Shown: positions 22,669 to 34,195, counted from the first letter of the stretch. The stretch is DNA of 64,000 bases from Bos javanicus (GCF_032452875.1 NC_083885.1:31413925-31477924); one strand, 5' to 3'. Numbers and translations are program-made. The notes: generated from the sequence alone by a model not told the origin.

Positions 22669-23019
22669 TTTTAATAAAAGCTTAGAACATTTTGATTGGA
22701 CAGTATTCCATTAATATATAAGGTACTAGCTATTTGCTTACATATTTGTAAAGTTTTTAAATTATTTTTTTTTTTACCTCTAAGTTGTCTTTATATTTAT
22801 CTTCAAAGGTTCTCTTTATTTTAGTTAAAATTGAACATCATATCTTGCACTGGACATCCTGCTCCCACCCATCATGTTTTGCTGTTACTATGAAATGTTA
22901 TATTTGTATATATTACAAAGGTCCTAGATTATTTTATAAATGTTTTATATACTTAATATTTAAATCAGTTAAGAGAAGAAAGATATTCATATAAATTACT
23001 TTTCACAATTATGTAATTA
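22669..23019. other. Non-coding AT-rich stretch
   Basis: No gene or repeat is recognised; the sequence is very AT-rich. Confidence 0.5.
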
Positions 23020-23482
23020 CATTTATCAGTGCTGTGGTTTTGTTTCTTTGCTCATGTGGATTTAAATTACTGTTTGCTTTCCCTTATTTCAACTGGAAGA
23101 ACTTCCTTTACCTTTATTCTTTAGTATATCTTATAAGTTGAGTCTTCTAGCAACACATTCAGTTTTTCTGTACTATGAAATATATTTAATCTTCATTTCA
23201 AAAGATAGTTTTGCTGGGTGGATTTTTTTTCCATTCTTTAGAGTAGTTTGAATATGTCTTAACATTCTTTTTGGCCTCTGTTTTGTGTAATGGGAGGCCA
23301 AATTTTGATTTTTTTCAGAGTCCCACTGTACATAATTAATTGGTTATATCTTACTGATTTCAAGATTTTCTCTTAGTCTGTCCTTGTTTTATGGTTGTTT
23401 GGATTGCATATTTTCTATTAATCTATCTTTAAGTTTGCTGAGTGTTTCTTCAGTCAATTAAGATCCACTTTTGAACCCCTCT
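23020..23482 (-). repeat. Possible old L1 (antisense) around a BovB insertion
   Basis: Words such as ttaacattctttttggcctc, gatttcaagattttctctta and ttagtctgtccttg follow a common old antisense L1 text. The match resumes weakly after the BovB at 23979. Family assignment is tentative. Confidence 0.35.
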
Positions 23483-23978
23483 AGGATATTTTTTGCCAAC
23501 AAAGGTCTGTCTAGTCAAAGCTATGGTTTTTCTAGTAGTCATATATGGATGTGAGAGTTGGACTATAAAGAAGGCTGAGCACTGAAGAATTGATGCTTTT
23601 GAACTGTGGTGCTGGAGAAGACTCTTGAGAGTCCCTTGGACTGCAAGGAGATCCAACCAGTCCATCCTAAAGGAGATCAGTCCTGAATATTCATTGAAAG
23701 GACTGATGCTGAGGCTGAAACTCCAATATATTGGCCACCTGATGCGAAGATTTGACTCACTGGAAAAGACCCTGATGCTGGGAAAGATTGAAGGCAGGAG
23801 GAGAAGGGGATAACAGAGGATGAGATGGTTGGATAGCATCACTGACTCGATAGAAATGAGTTTGAGCAGCCTCCAGGAGTTGGTGATGGATAGGGAAGCC
23901 TGGAGTGCTGATGTCCATGGGGTTGCAAAGAGTCTGACATGACTGAGCAACTGAACTGACTGAACTGAGGATATTTTT
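23483..23978 (+). mobile_element. BovB LINE 3' part with 11-bp target duplication
   Basis: The 5'-truncated sense copy starts at ttgccaacaaaggtctgtc and ends in gactgagcaactgaactgactgaactga. The word aggatattttt is found at 23483-23493 and 23968-23978. The coding remnant (VKAMVFLVVIYGCESWTIKKAEH) is stopped where related copies read CGA, as in the element at 17854. Confidence 0.95.
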
Positions 23979-25968
23979 CATCATGGGTAATATATTTCAC
24001 ATTTTATTACAGAAATCTCAGTCTGCCATTTCTTGAATAGACCCTCACCACATAAGAGAATAGGTAAAGAAAGAGAGCTCATGAACTCTTGGCTGCAGTC
24101 GCCTATAGTTTAGCCTCTTCGATCTGAAGCTGGGAGGGTAACCTATTCCTCTCAGCAATTCTGGGAGCTGGGTGAAGAAACCATACCCTTTAGGCCACAT
24201 TATCTGAAGCTGAGCTTCTATTATTGTGACTGGGGAAGAAAACGAGGAGGCAGTGAATCATGGCTCAACCTTCATTGATTCTTAATACCTAAGATTTTAT
24301 AAAATGTTCTTAAATATATATATATTTTCATTTGCTGTAAGTCTAGGACAAAATTCATATACTTTAAATGTTTACTTTTTATAGTTTTCGCCCGTGTCAG
24401 CCATTGTATAGGGGATTAGATTCATGGAACTTCTCACTTGGCCATTCTAGATGTTGCCACACAATAGTCACTTTTTGTTATTCATCTAATGTCTGTGTAT
24501 ATCAGGTGTTTAAGGAGTGTTTTTGAAGTGAATAAATAAAATGAACAAGCCTGAAGAACGCTAATAAATTGCCTACCATTAAATGTTAATGAAGTTGACT
24601 GGCACCACATACAAAGGCTTGAAATTATAGATATACAATGCCAGGCTACATTTTACTTTGCTTGAAAGCAATACATGTAGGTTCTGTTAGGTTTCAGTTC
24701 CAAACACTAACTACAGCTCGGAATCTAACTGCGCCCAAAGGGCAGATTTGATCACCTTGAAAACACAGTATACCTCCTCTCTACATATTGTTCCATCAAT
24801 TAGAATCTTTCTTTGTGCCTTTTCGAGAAACCGGTGTCATTATCAATTCAAAATGGAAAAGAATGCACAAAGGAGAATGAACACCCTTCTCCTTTGATAC
24901 TGTGTTAGCAAAACTTTACAAAGAATCTTTAAATGCTAGTTCTAGGAAAACAACATTTTATTTGTATTTCTTCTGTGAAAGGAATCTGTTTTTGTTAGGT
25001 GTCTGGCATTATCATGACTCATACAAAGTCTGAGAATTAAGGTCCCCAAATAATAAACAATTCAGCTAATAAATAAATGAAGTCTGAGTTCTAATACAGG
25101 GATATTTGTAGTCAAAACATATTATCTTTTCCGTAATTATGGCGTACCCTTCCAGTGGTAGCAATAAAATAAATCTGAAGTATCCTAAAACATATATTTC
25201 TATTCTTATCTTTTGTTTCTGTTGTAGTACATAAAAATTAGCTCCTCAACTCTGAGACTAAAACATACTGGGGCTGAGTAAGCAGTATTTAGTAATACTC
25301 TTAGCTTTTTACACTTCTTTTTTGTTTTTTGTTTTTTTGTATTTTTTAGTTTATCTGAAATCTGGTACTTGAATGGCCAAAGAAAGGATAATTTCCTTAT
25401 TATAGAATTTAAATAAAAACAATTCAAATGCATTTTTATTACTGATCTTCCTACAGTAATAAAACAGACACGTTTAAACATAACAGCATAGGGGAAAATA
25501 GGTTTAATATTAGATGTGCCTCACAAAACTCAGCTCACCTACTCGTCTGGCAAAGACCTTGGATAATTACCTTTTTTGCAACACCTTAAAAGTGTCTTTT
25601 GCATTTTGACTGTAGTCTTTTCTTTTCTCATATTTGTATTAGGAAACATCTATGAGCAAACTGTGTTGATGGGGGAAATGAGTCAATAAAAATGTGAGAT
25701 CTTCTTATATTACAGTCATTTCTTAGTTACAGCTGCAAGTTTCATTTCTTAATTACAACTGCAAGATTCATTTAAGTCAATCAGCTTTTCAAGGTTTGTA
25801 AAATCCTAGGATATGGCAATGATGCTTCTCAAATGATCATCTCTCAAATAATAACTGACAATTAGCAACTGAATTTCTTCCTTGTTTTTGAGGCAAAATA
25901 ATCATATGAGTTGTGAAGAAACCATGTTCAAAATTACATCACTGATTCATGCACAGGTAACCACTTAA
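23979..25968. other. Non-coding stretch, nothing firm
   Basis: No gene is recognised. A possible L2-type end (ggtgtttaaggagtgtttttgaagtgaataaat) lies at about 24505-24540. A minus-strand 91-codon frame at 25206-25481 is AT-biased with Lys and Asn runs and is treated as chance. Confidence 0.45.
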
Positions 25969-26026
25969 CCTGGGTCTCCTGCATTACAGGCAGATTCTTT
26001 ACCAACTGAGCCACCAGGGGAGCCCT
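25969..26026 (-). mobile_element. Bov-tA SINE head only
   Basis: Only the tRNA-derived head of a Bov-tA is present in antisense: aacctgggtctcctgcatta, then caactgagccaccagggga. The BovB-derived body is absent. It is either a deletion remnant or a very short relic. Confidence 0.8.
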
Positions 26027-28629
26027 TTCTTGTCATTGGCCATTAGTAAAAGAAGGAGAGTTTTCTTTATTCTAGACTTATCAGAAAAATAAATTCTCCC
26101 AACTCTTCCATAGTGGTCTTAGATTCATTTCTGTTTATACTTAATAGAATTTTTATGCACTTGTGAATCACAAAACTGTCTTCACCATTTGTACTTTGAA
26201 AGCACAAAATCTGAACTATATAAACTTTATAAATAACAAATACAACCTATACTGAATACATTTTGCAAATCACAATTATAGTTCCTACTGTTTATATTTT
26301 ATAAATATAATTGAGTAACATGCGCTTCATGTTACTCAATTAGCTTGGAGCAAACAGAGCGTGTCCAAAGAAACAATATCATGATGTGAGGAGAGTTCCA
26401 AGCAAGTCCTACAAAACAATCATCAAAAATTTTTTTTTTCCTTTTTATTTATCGGAAACAAGGAAAAGACTGGATAGGGATTGTAACTCTCTCAGAAAAT
26501 CACAAAGATTTTCATGAGAAAGAATGACATATTTTCTTTTGGTGGCTCCAGAAAATGGAGATTAGGAAGACAATACTAATCCAAAATAAACACCTGTAAC
26601 AACCAGAATGGAAAAGATGTCTAAGTGTTTCAGCACACTGTTTATGTATATTGCATAGGAGTAAGATATCAACATGGTGGTCCTACAATTGGCCAACCAA
26701 TCCTTTACCTCTTTTTGTTAAAAATGAGATTTTCAATGCATTTTTTTTTTCTTCAAGCACTAATCCCAGGGCAGGGAAATCATGTGTCTTGCAGATCCAG
26801 ACTTACATGATGAAACCAACTTTCTATTCTCTTTCTCTTATTTCCCTAAAAATTTAGAATTTTCTCTTGCCTTTTTTTTTCCCTGATTTACTGCAACATT
26901 TCCACCCAAGAATTTTGTCTCTTATTTCCTTTTCTCTCTTAGTAACATCAAAACTTGTAAAAAAAATTTACTATTTCCTTCCATGAAGCCTGACCCCAAA
27001 GCTTATTTATATGAACTATCTAAGTACTCCCAATGAAATTCACATTTTCAATCATTAGGATGTTTAAATTACTTCAAACATCATGGTTATATTCAAGTAT
27101 ATAAATAAGATGCAATATCAGCTTTGTTTAGAGTCAGCATAATCACAGCCCTCTAACAGGATTTTAAACCAATGATATTATTTAACTTGCATAAAAACCG
27201 AGAGAGACAGATATACTCATTTTGGTTGAAGGTATTGAATACAAAGTCTCGGCAAGAATAAATAATTTTACCTCCTCTCATAGGACTGCTTTGACTCCCA
27301 GTGATATTCTGTTCCCACAAGCTTGTCACATGGCATAAGCTCTAGTGGTTGGCAGGCTGAAGGTTGAAATCATCTACAGATTCATGTGCTCACAGACCTG
27401 ACAGTTTCTTTCGACTACTTTCTCATGTGTCCTTAAAATTTAGCTGGGTCTGTTAACTGGAACAGAGACAGTTTCTGATGCAGCCTGGGATTCCTTACAA
27501 CATGATCAACTGATATCAAGAGCTGAGCAAGGGAAGAGAGAGAGAGAAGTTAGGTGTGGTGCCTCTTATGACCTAGCTGTGAATACCATACAGTGTCAGT
27601 TCTGCTATAATAAGTTGATTAAGGTGGTACAGTTAAAGAAGAGAAATAAACTTTCCATTCCCTAGGTACTAGAAGAGCATGTGGTACTGAAATATAACTG
27701 TAGACACTTTAAAAAGTATATTCTGTTATAAATGTATTCATGGCCCAAAACTCTTTCTCTACATTCTGAATTGTTTATGTTTCCTTTCTTTTTTTTTTTT
27801 TCCTTTTTCACTTGTTGATAGAGACTGTGGAGAGTGAACAGAATCCAACACCCTTCCAAAAGTCAAATCTCACTTGATTAAGTACAGTTATTAGGTCTTC
27901 TTTGGGAGTTACCTTGACAATTCTCATGTCCCTTAGAATCAACCAGCACAGCACTATATTGACTCTGCAATTCTGGCCTTTAAAATAGCTAGATTTGCAC
28001 CATATGCCTAAGAAAAACACAGAGCATTAACATTTATTCCTCTGTGATATATTATGATTCCATTGTGATAAAACACTTGATGTGTACACACAACTATAGT
28101 TAAACTTTTCTAACTGTGCAATGCAATTTATCCATAGACTGTTGTCAATCATTGCACTACTCCCTAAAGGGATGGCTTTTATTTTTTAAAAAATATTATT
28201 GACTGTGCTACTTATCCTTATTTTTTTTTAACATCAGTTCAGTAAAATCCATGGTCTTATAATCCCTTTTGTTTTAAAGGTGTTTTCAAAATGATCAATG
28301 TGTAATAATCAGCATAATATTTAGGATCAGGGCTAAAGTGATTTGATAAAACAAGCAAGCAAACAAAACCAAGAATCACATTATTAAGTTTATACAATCA
28401 TGGTAAACTTTATCACAGAAATCTACCCATTGCTTGTAATCAATATGACGCATTAATAAACTAATATTTGATTCTCAGAATTTTGCTGTTTTGGAATTCT
28501 TCGAAACACTTCCCTTTATTCACTTTCTTGCATCTTAATACTGACCATCCTTATTGGTCAGTATTCAAATGGTTTCCATATATGAATTGGTACCTCATGA
28601 AAATGTATGTTCTTGAGAATTCTACTTCT
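26027..28629. other. Non-coding stretch, nothing recognised
   Basis: The longest unmatched block in the left half. It holds one perfect hairpin (26308-26342, listed separately), T-runs near 26740, 26870 and 27790, and a short GA run near 27535. No coding frame above 75 codons has any motif. Confidence 0.5.
26308..26342. repeat. Perfect 15-bp hairpin with 5-base loop
   Basis: The arms taattgagtaacatg (26308-26322) and catgttactcaatta (26328-26342) are exact reverse complements around the loop cgctt. No repeat family was recognised around it. It would form a stable short stem in single-stranded DNA or RNA. Confidence 0.8.
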
Positions 28630-28890
28630 GGGAAGATAAAGTAGATGTACTTTTTCCTATTTCTCCTCCTAAGTACAATTAAAATCCTAGGATATTTTAT
28701 ACCAAACATCGAGACAAGAAGACAGGTGAGCCAGGGGACTCAGGGCCCAAGGAATGTCACATTGGTGAGTTCCTTGGGTTCCCTCTCTTTTAGCCTTGGA
28801 TATCACAGACTTGGAGCTGAAGAAGCCAGCCCCACAGAAGCACCAATGAGCACAGCCAAAATTTACCAATAAACTTGCTCACCAAGTCCA
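28630..28890 (+). repeat. Old L1 5' region, part 1
   Basis: It starts at ttctgggaagataaagtag and continues through a region resembling old L1 5' UTRs (cagggcccaaggaatgtcac). It is continued on the other side of a Bov-A2 at 29161. The identification rests mainly on part 2. Confidence 0.45.
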
Positions 28891-29160
28891 ACTGCTGCTA
28901 AGTCGCTTCAGTCGTGTCTGACTCTGTGAGACCCCATAGACGGCAGCCCACCAGGCCCTGGTGTCCCTGGGATTCTCCAGGCAAGAACACTGGAGTGGGT
29001 CGCCATTTCCTTCTCCAAGGCATGAAAGTGAAAAGTGAAAGTGAAGTCGCTCAGTCGTGTCCGACTCTTAGCGACCCCATGGACTGCAGCCTACCAGGCT
29101 CCTCTGTCCATGGGATTTTCCAGGCAAGAGTACTGGAGTGGGATGCCATTGCCTTCTCTA
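28891..29160 (-). mobile_element. Bov-A2 dimeric SINE
   Basis: A complete antisense dimer: ctgctgctaagtcgcttcag at the left, the linker gaaagtgaaaagtgaaagtg, and gggatgccattgccttctc at the right. It splits an old L1 5' region. No TSD was evident. Confidence 0.93.
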
Positions 29161-29750
29161 GAGACCAGCAAAAGGTCAGCCTAGCAAGAAAGAAACCTTT
29201 TAGACAATGATCCATCCACTCTAGTCAAACATACAGCAAAAATGGTAGATTCACTGCCATCCATACCAGCAATGGCTGAGTGATCAGTCTAGACTCCCAT
29301 TCTTGCCAGGCTGTAATGAAGTGTTCCAACATCCTCACCAGGGTGGTGTCAAAGAAGGACATGAAGAGTCTAGAATTTCACCCTTGACAGATGGTAACTT
29401 TCATCCCCACATCACAACATGGTGTCAAAAGAAACAATGTGAGCAACCTAGACTTTCAGACCCTAGTCTCCCAGCAGTATCAAGGTATTCCATTCCCTCC
29501 CAGCAGGGATGTTACCAAAGGAGACCTAGCAGAAGTTCAGGACTTTCAGCATCACCAAGTGGTAACAAGGCCAACATCTCCTCCACATGGATCCACAAAT
29601 TGAATCAAAAACAGAATCAGTACATGTCAATGCTGAGATTGATATGTTAGAATTAACTGACAAAGATTAGAAAGTGACATCATAAAAATGATTCAACAAA
29701 GAATTATGAACACACTTTAACCTGAAAAGGAGCATGTATAAAAATATAAC
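29161..29750 (+). repeat. Old L1 5' UTR / ORF1 start, part 2
   Basis: The end gaattaactgacaaagatta, then catcataaaaatgattcaac and gaattatgaacacacttta, follows the old L1 5' text 'gaattatctgacaaagattt…cataaaaatgcttcaaca…aattacgaacacactt'. A 115-codon frame at 29303-29650 has no recognisable domain and is probably chance within L1 5' UTR sequence. Confidence 0.6.
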
Positions 29751-29985
29751 TGCTAACTGCTGCTAAGTCACTTCAGTCGTGTCTGACTCTGTGCAACCCC
29801 ATAGATGGCAGCCCACTAGGCTCCTCTGTCCCTGGGATTCTCCAGGCAAGAACACTGGAGTGGGTTGCCATTTCCTTCTCCAATGCATGAAAGTGAAAAG
29901 TGAAAGTGAAGTTGCTCAGTCGTGTCCGACCCTCAGCAACCCCATGGACTGCTGCCTTCCAGGCTCCTCCGTCCATGGGATTTTC
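29751..29985 (-). mobile_element. Bov-A2 SINE, slightly 5'-truncated
   Basis: Antisense: ctgctgctaagtcacttcag at the left, the linker agtgaaaagtgaaagtgaag, then breaking off at ccgtccatgggattttct. The L1 text on its left (5' region) and right (RT region) is not contiguous, so it marks a deletion of most of that L1. Confidence 0.92.
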
Positions 29986-30955
29986 TAATATTACATAATA
30001 CTTACTACAACAGTGCATTCTTACTACAAGCAAGAACAAGGCAAAGATGTCCACTCTTACATTTTATTCAACATAGTACTGAAAGTTTGAGGCACTATAA
30101 TAGGCAAGAAAAGAAATTTAAAGGTATGCAGATCATAAAAGCTTTGCAATATGCAGATACATAGATATGCAATATGCAGATACATAGATAATCCCAAGAA
30201 ATCTACTTTAAAAAAAGTTATCCAAGTAGTAAGTTCAATAAGTTTGTGGGATACAAGGTAAATGTGCATAAATCAATTGAATTTTTATACATATTAGGGA
30301 AATGCGGATTAAAATAACATGAGTTATCCCTAAATGAATATTTAAAAGGAAGCTAAATTAAAAAAAAAAAGTAGTGATCACAGCAAATGCTGATGAGGGT
30401 GCAGAGAAATTGATTTGTTCATATTTTGCTTGTGAAAATTTAAAATGGCACAGCCACTCTGGAAAACAATTTCCTAAATAATTAAAGATGCAGCTACCAC
30501 ATGACTTAACAATTATAATCTTGGACATACAAAAAAGGGAAACTTCAGTTCACACTGAAATGCATACATGGACATTGTAGCATCTTTGTCACACCCAAAA
30601 TTGAAAAGAACCTAGATATCCTTCAATGCCTGAACGGTGACATTAACTGCTGTACATCCATACGATGGAATACTAGTAAATAATAATAAAAAGTTACTAA
30701 AATTGTGACACATGCAGCAATCTACATGAGTCTCCCAAAAATTATGCTCAGTGACAAAAATTACTCTTTGAAATTTACATAGTGCATTATTGCATTTATA
30801 TAACATTCTAGCAATTATAAAACTATAGAGAAGAAGAAAAATAGTAGATGCCAGGGCTTAAATGAGGGATGAGGCAGGGCTAAGTGAATGCGGCTTGAGA
30901 AGAGCAATTTGAGGGATCCTTGGGGTGAGGCAAATGTTCAGTATCTTGTCTGTAC
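29986..30955 (+). repeat. Old L1 ORF2 (RT to 3' UTR) fragment
   Basis: The words aggcaaagatgtccactctt and cattttattcaacatagtac begin the fragment. They are followed by a degenerate RT active-site region (about 30140-30190, duplicated), aatcccaagaaatctacttt and tgtgggatacaaggtaaatg. The fragment then jumps to ttagggaaatgcggattaaa and ends in a 3' UTR-like gtgaggcaaatgttcagtatc. All frames are broken. Confidence 0.75.
30145..30190 (+). repeat. 23-bp tandem duplication inside L1 RT
   Basis: A 23-base unit (30145-30167, beginning tgcaatatgcagat and ending catagata) is repeated exactly at 30168-30190. It falls at the position of the L1 RT active-site text (tttgcagatgac in related copies). Confidence 0.85.
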
Positions 30956-31153
30956 TTGTTGTTATTGTGCAGTCGCTAAGTGGTGTCTGATTGGCCTGCC
31001 AGGCTCCTCTGTCCACGGGATTTCCCGGCAAGAAATCTGGAGTAGGTTGCCATTTTCTTCTCCAGAAAACCTTCCTGATCCAAGGATTAAACCCACCTGC
31101 ATTGGCAAGTGGATTCTTTACCACCAAACCACCAAGGAGCCCATGTTGTCTGT
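30946..31153 (-). mobile_element. Bov-tA SINE with 8-bp target duplication
   Basis: A diverged antisense copy: gttattgtgcagtcgctaag on the left, ttctccagaaaaccttcctg in the body, and accaccaaaccaccaagga on the right. The word ttgtctgt occurs at 30946-30953 and 31146-31153. The L1 3' UTR text continues across it (cagtatcttgtctgta | tgtaactaacaa). Confidence 0.88.
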
Positions 31154-31192
31154 GTAACTAACAATATATTGATCGTGGTTAGAACATAGAAT

Positions 31193-31383
31193 TTTTAATT
31201 AAGCATTTCATTTGATACATCTGTAGATGGGCATGCAGTTAAAGTAATAGCACAGGAAGACCTCACATATTCATCACATAGTTTCCCCAATGGAGATTGC
31301 TTACAAAACCTTAATAATATATACTATTACTTATAACTGCATATCTGTATACAACTATGTCAACATGAAATGCTTAATTAAAA
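31193..31383. repeat. 191-bp block bounded by 19-bp inverted repeats
   Basis: The arm ttttaattaagcatttcat at 31193-31211 is the exact reverse complement of atgaaatgcttaattaaaa at 31365-31383, with imperfect pairing continuing inward. The interior (agacctcacatattcatc, gtttccccaatgg) resembles an old repeat text that often follows L1 remnants. It could be a small non-autonomous DNA element or a chance fold-back; I cannot name it. Confidence 0.55.
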
Positions 31384-31649
31384 TTTTTATTATCTAATAT
31401 TTACTTGGTTTTATGTATCATCTCTAAGTTATCTGAATGAAAGTGTCTTCAGACTAGAAACATTATTTAGAACCTTCACCAATTTTTGTCTGCCTTCATC
31501 TCCTGACAGCTACGAAAGAGTCTTAAAAAGAAGCTTTCCTTGGCCTTACATTCCTTTTTATTATTATTCATTAAAAAATTAAATCTTTATTGTTGGGAGC
31601 AATAACAAGTCAGAGATTATCACAGGAGGGAAGATATTTACCCTTCTCA
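31384..31649. other. Non-coding stretch, nothing recognised
   Basis: Short AT-rich interval without a supported feature. Confidence 0.5.
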
Positions 31650-31717
31650 TCCTGAGTTGATTTTTTTTTTTTAATTTAAGTACAGTTGATGTAAAATATT
31701 ATATAAGCTATGGGTGT

Positions 31718-31906
31718 ATGCTGCTGCTGCTGCTAAGTCGCTTCAGTCGTGTCCGACTCTGTGCGACCCCATAGACGGCAGCCCATCAGGCTCCCCCGCC
31801 CCTGGGATTCTCCAGGCAAGAACACTGGAGTGGGTTGCCATTTCCTTCTCCAATGCATGAAAGTGAAAAGTGAAAGTGAAGTTGCTCAGTCATGTCAGAC
31901 TCTTAG
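31718..31906 (-). mobile_element. Bov-A2 SINE, 5'-truncated
   Basis: Antisense with a strong ctgctgctgctgctgctaag tail. The first unit, the linker and only the start of the second unit are present (breaks at cagtcatgtcagactctta). It lies inside the antisense L1 3' UTR. Confidence 0.93.
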
Positions 31907-31940
31907 GTTCACAATTTTAAAGATTATACTCCATTTATAG

Positions 31941-32003
31941 GTGCTGCGCTTCATGGGGTCGCAAAGAGTCGGACACGACTGAGCGACTGATCTGATCTGA
32001 TAC
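31941..32003 (+). mobile_element. Very short BovB 3'-tail insertion
   Basis: Only the last ~45 bases of BovB (gtgctgcgcttcatggggtc, caaagagtcggacacgactg) and a tail of TGATC units (ctgatctgatctga) are present. They interrupt the L1 3' UTR text between ccatttatag and cttattataag. The TSD, if any, is 3-5 bases (ata or ttata). Confidence 0.85.
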
Positions 32004-32066
32004 TTATTATAAGTATTGGCTATATTCTTTGTGTTCTATTATATTTCCTATAGGACACTGATGAAA

Positions 32067-32156
32067 CAATTGAAGACAACACAAACAGAAAGATATATTC
32101 TGTTTCTTGGATTTCAAGAATTAACATTATTAAAATGACCATACTATCCAAGGCCT
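32067..32156 (+). repeat. L1 ORF2 fragment
   Basis: Words gacactgatgaaacaattg, aagacaacacaaacagaaag, ttcaagaattaacattatta and aaaatgaccatactatcc match L1 ORF2 text just upstream of the region seen at 41165. Only ~90 bases are kept. Confidence 0.7.
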
Positions 32157-34009
32157 TACAATGCTTTTTAATTAAAGATTGACACAGACTTTTGGAGCAG
32201 TATGAATCATCCTCTGTCTACTTCTTCAGAAGCATCTCATTTCTCATTGTCACTCTTTGGGTATTTAAGGGAAATTGAACACTTCTTGATCATATCAAAG
32301 TCCTTCCCGATGTAGATTTTCTTGGCTCAAAGTCTATGAACACTGGTCTCTCTTCCTGAAATGACTTTTAAGAGACTGCAGTCAGTGAGAGAAATTTAGT
32401 TACATACTATTTAAGGTTATAACAGTGGACAATGGAAACATAAAGAAGACTGAAAAATAAGTCTTGCTGGGGAGACAGGAAAGGTGGGAAGAGAAGCTTA
32501 TCAGTAATATTTTTTGATTCTAGCTTTAAGGGCTCTGTCACATAGTAGGGCTCACAAAAAACAATATTTTAACAGATGATCATGAGAAATGTAAGTCTCT
32601 CCTTTAGTTGTTAAGGCAGGGAGCTGCATTTTAGAAATTTTGCTCATGATTTTATGAAATCTTAGAAATATATAAAGCTTCCTCTCAGCTTTAGAAGTCC
32701 CCTAAAGAGATCAAAATACCAAGAATAGCTTGAACTGGCAAGATTTTTAAAGGCAAATATATATTTAACAGTGACCTTTTTTAAAAATGAATCATAATTT
32801 TAACAACAAAGGTCCTTAAGCCATGTAAGACCTTAACACTTAACTCCATCACCCACTTTCATCATCCCCTTCCACGATCACAATAACATATCATCCATGA
32901 AAAAGTGCCCTTTCATTGAAGCCATTCTTTCCACATATTTCCTTACTTTAATTGCATCAGGAAAATCCCATAGGAACTTCATGTTTGAATCTGTCAGCTT
33001 TCCCCAGAACAAATCTTTGTGGTTTTAGAATTAAGGAGGGGCAGTAGAGGGAGCTCACATAGCATCAATTCCAGGAACATAAATGTTTCCCTTTCAGTGA
33101 ACTGGCAATCTCACAGGCTCTGTGAGGAACTAATGCCTTGTGAGATCCACTGTGGCTTGTGAGAACGTCTGAGATACTGCATATAAGACCCAAAGCGTCG
33201 GAATAGCTTTAATATCCATATTGTGTGCCATTTTAATGGAGATCTCTGAAATCATTGTTGATAAAAGAGCATTCTTCCATATACCTGGCTTAGATTCCTC
33301 ACCCCTACACCTATCTCTTTTCTGTCATTTTAAACATCGAGCACAGATTTCAACATCAATACCAAAAAATATGTGGTACAATGCTGTAGAATTTAACTTG
33401 CCTCTCTTATGGAAAAGGGGAACAAAATAACATTCCCTCTTCTCCACTAGTTGCCCCCTCCCACCCCCATCACTGGCCCTCCTGGTTCATATTGTTTGAT
33501 TTCCTGGTCTGGAAGCCTAATTCTAATTTAATTCTCCTTTGTTTCTCCACATTTTCAGTTTACCATTCCATTGACTTCCCACCTGACTATTCTAATCACA
33601 GACCGGTAGTGTGATGACAGAAAGAGCCAGTGACCTTCCTTAGAAGAGGTTCCTTGGAACCTTCTCTCCTGAGGTTAATGAGAGTGACAGAGAAAATCAC
33701 AGCTGTTGCTACTAATGGCATTTAGCAGCAGCATTAAAAAGGAAAGCCCTTGGCATAGCCAACAAAGGTCACCCAAGAAAGCACCAGAGTCAGCTTGCAG
33801 GAAAACACCAGAGTGGTTCCCGTCATAAACTCTATCACTCATTCCTCTTAGGTCTCAGGGTGCCTATAATTGCTCACCAGCAACCGTTATTGGACTGTGG
33901 CCACCAACACTGCCACTGCCGTAAGGTTAGGAGAGTGTTTTTTCCAGGAGTTTAGGCCTAAATGAGAAATAAAAAGTACTGAACCTCAGTCTGCAAGAAA
34001 GCCAAACAG
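32157..34009. other. Non-coding stretch, nothing recognised
   Basis: Nearly two kilobases without a recognised repeat or gene. Frames are at most 69 codons. This is among the best candidates in the window for unique, possibly conserved non-coding DNA, but the sequence alone cannot show that. Confidence 0.5.
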
Positions 34010-34195
34010 TGTTCACAGTTCTGGCACTTTCTGTCGTCCAGTCTTAGAATATCACTTGAACTGAGTCTGAATCTCAGTTTACTTGTAGGGCAAGTTTAAT
34101 AAGGCCCATATCACAAGGCTCTACAAGAAACGGAGAAGATGTATGTGGTATTTTACACAATTTTTGGCACATCGGAAGGATTTTATGGGAGTTCT
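34010..34195 (-). repeat. MIR-like SINE, antisense
   Basis: The order gttctggcactttctgtcg, acttgaactgagtctgaatctcagtttac, ttgtagggcaagtttaataagg and cacatcggaaggattttat follows antisense MIR ('cctctctgagcctcagtttcctcatctg…ggcacatagtagg'). Confidence 0.5.

Larger units (their letters stand above)
31650..32060 (-). repeat. L1 3' UTR (even-toed ungulate type), antisense, twice interrupted
   Basis: The text ttttaatttaagtacagttgatgtaaaatatt, then ttcacaattttaaagatta, tactccatttatag and attataagtattggctat reads across two insertions. It matches the antisense 3' UTR of artiodactyl L1 ('gtacagttgatttacaat…cacaattttaaaggttatactcc…ggctatattccctgtg'). Confidence 0.7.

Noticed and set aside
29303..29650. 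115-codon plus-strand open frame
   Set aside because: Lies in old L1 5' UTR-like sequence, overlaps another frame of similar length, and shows no recognisable domain.
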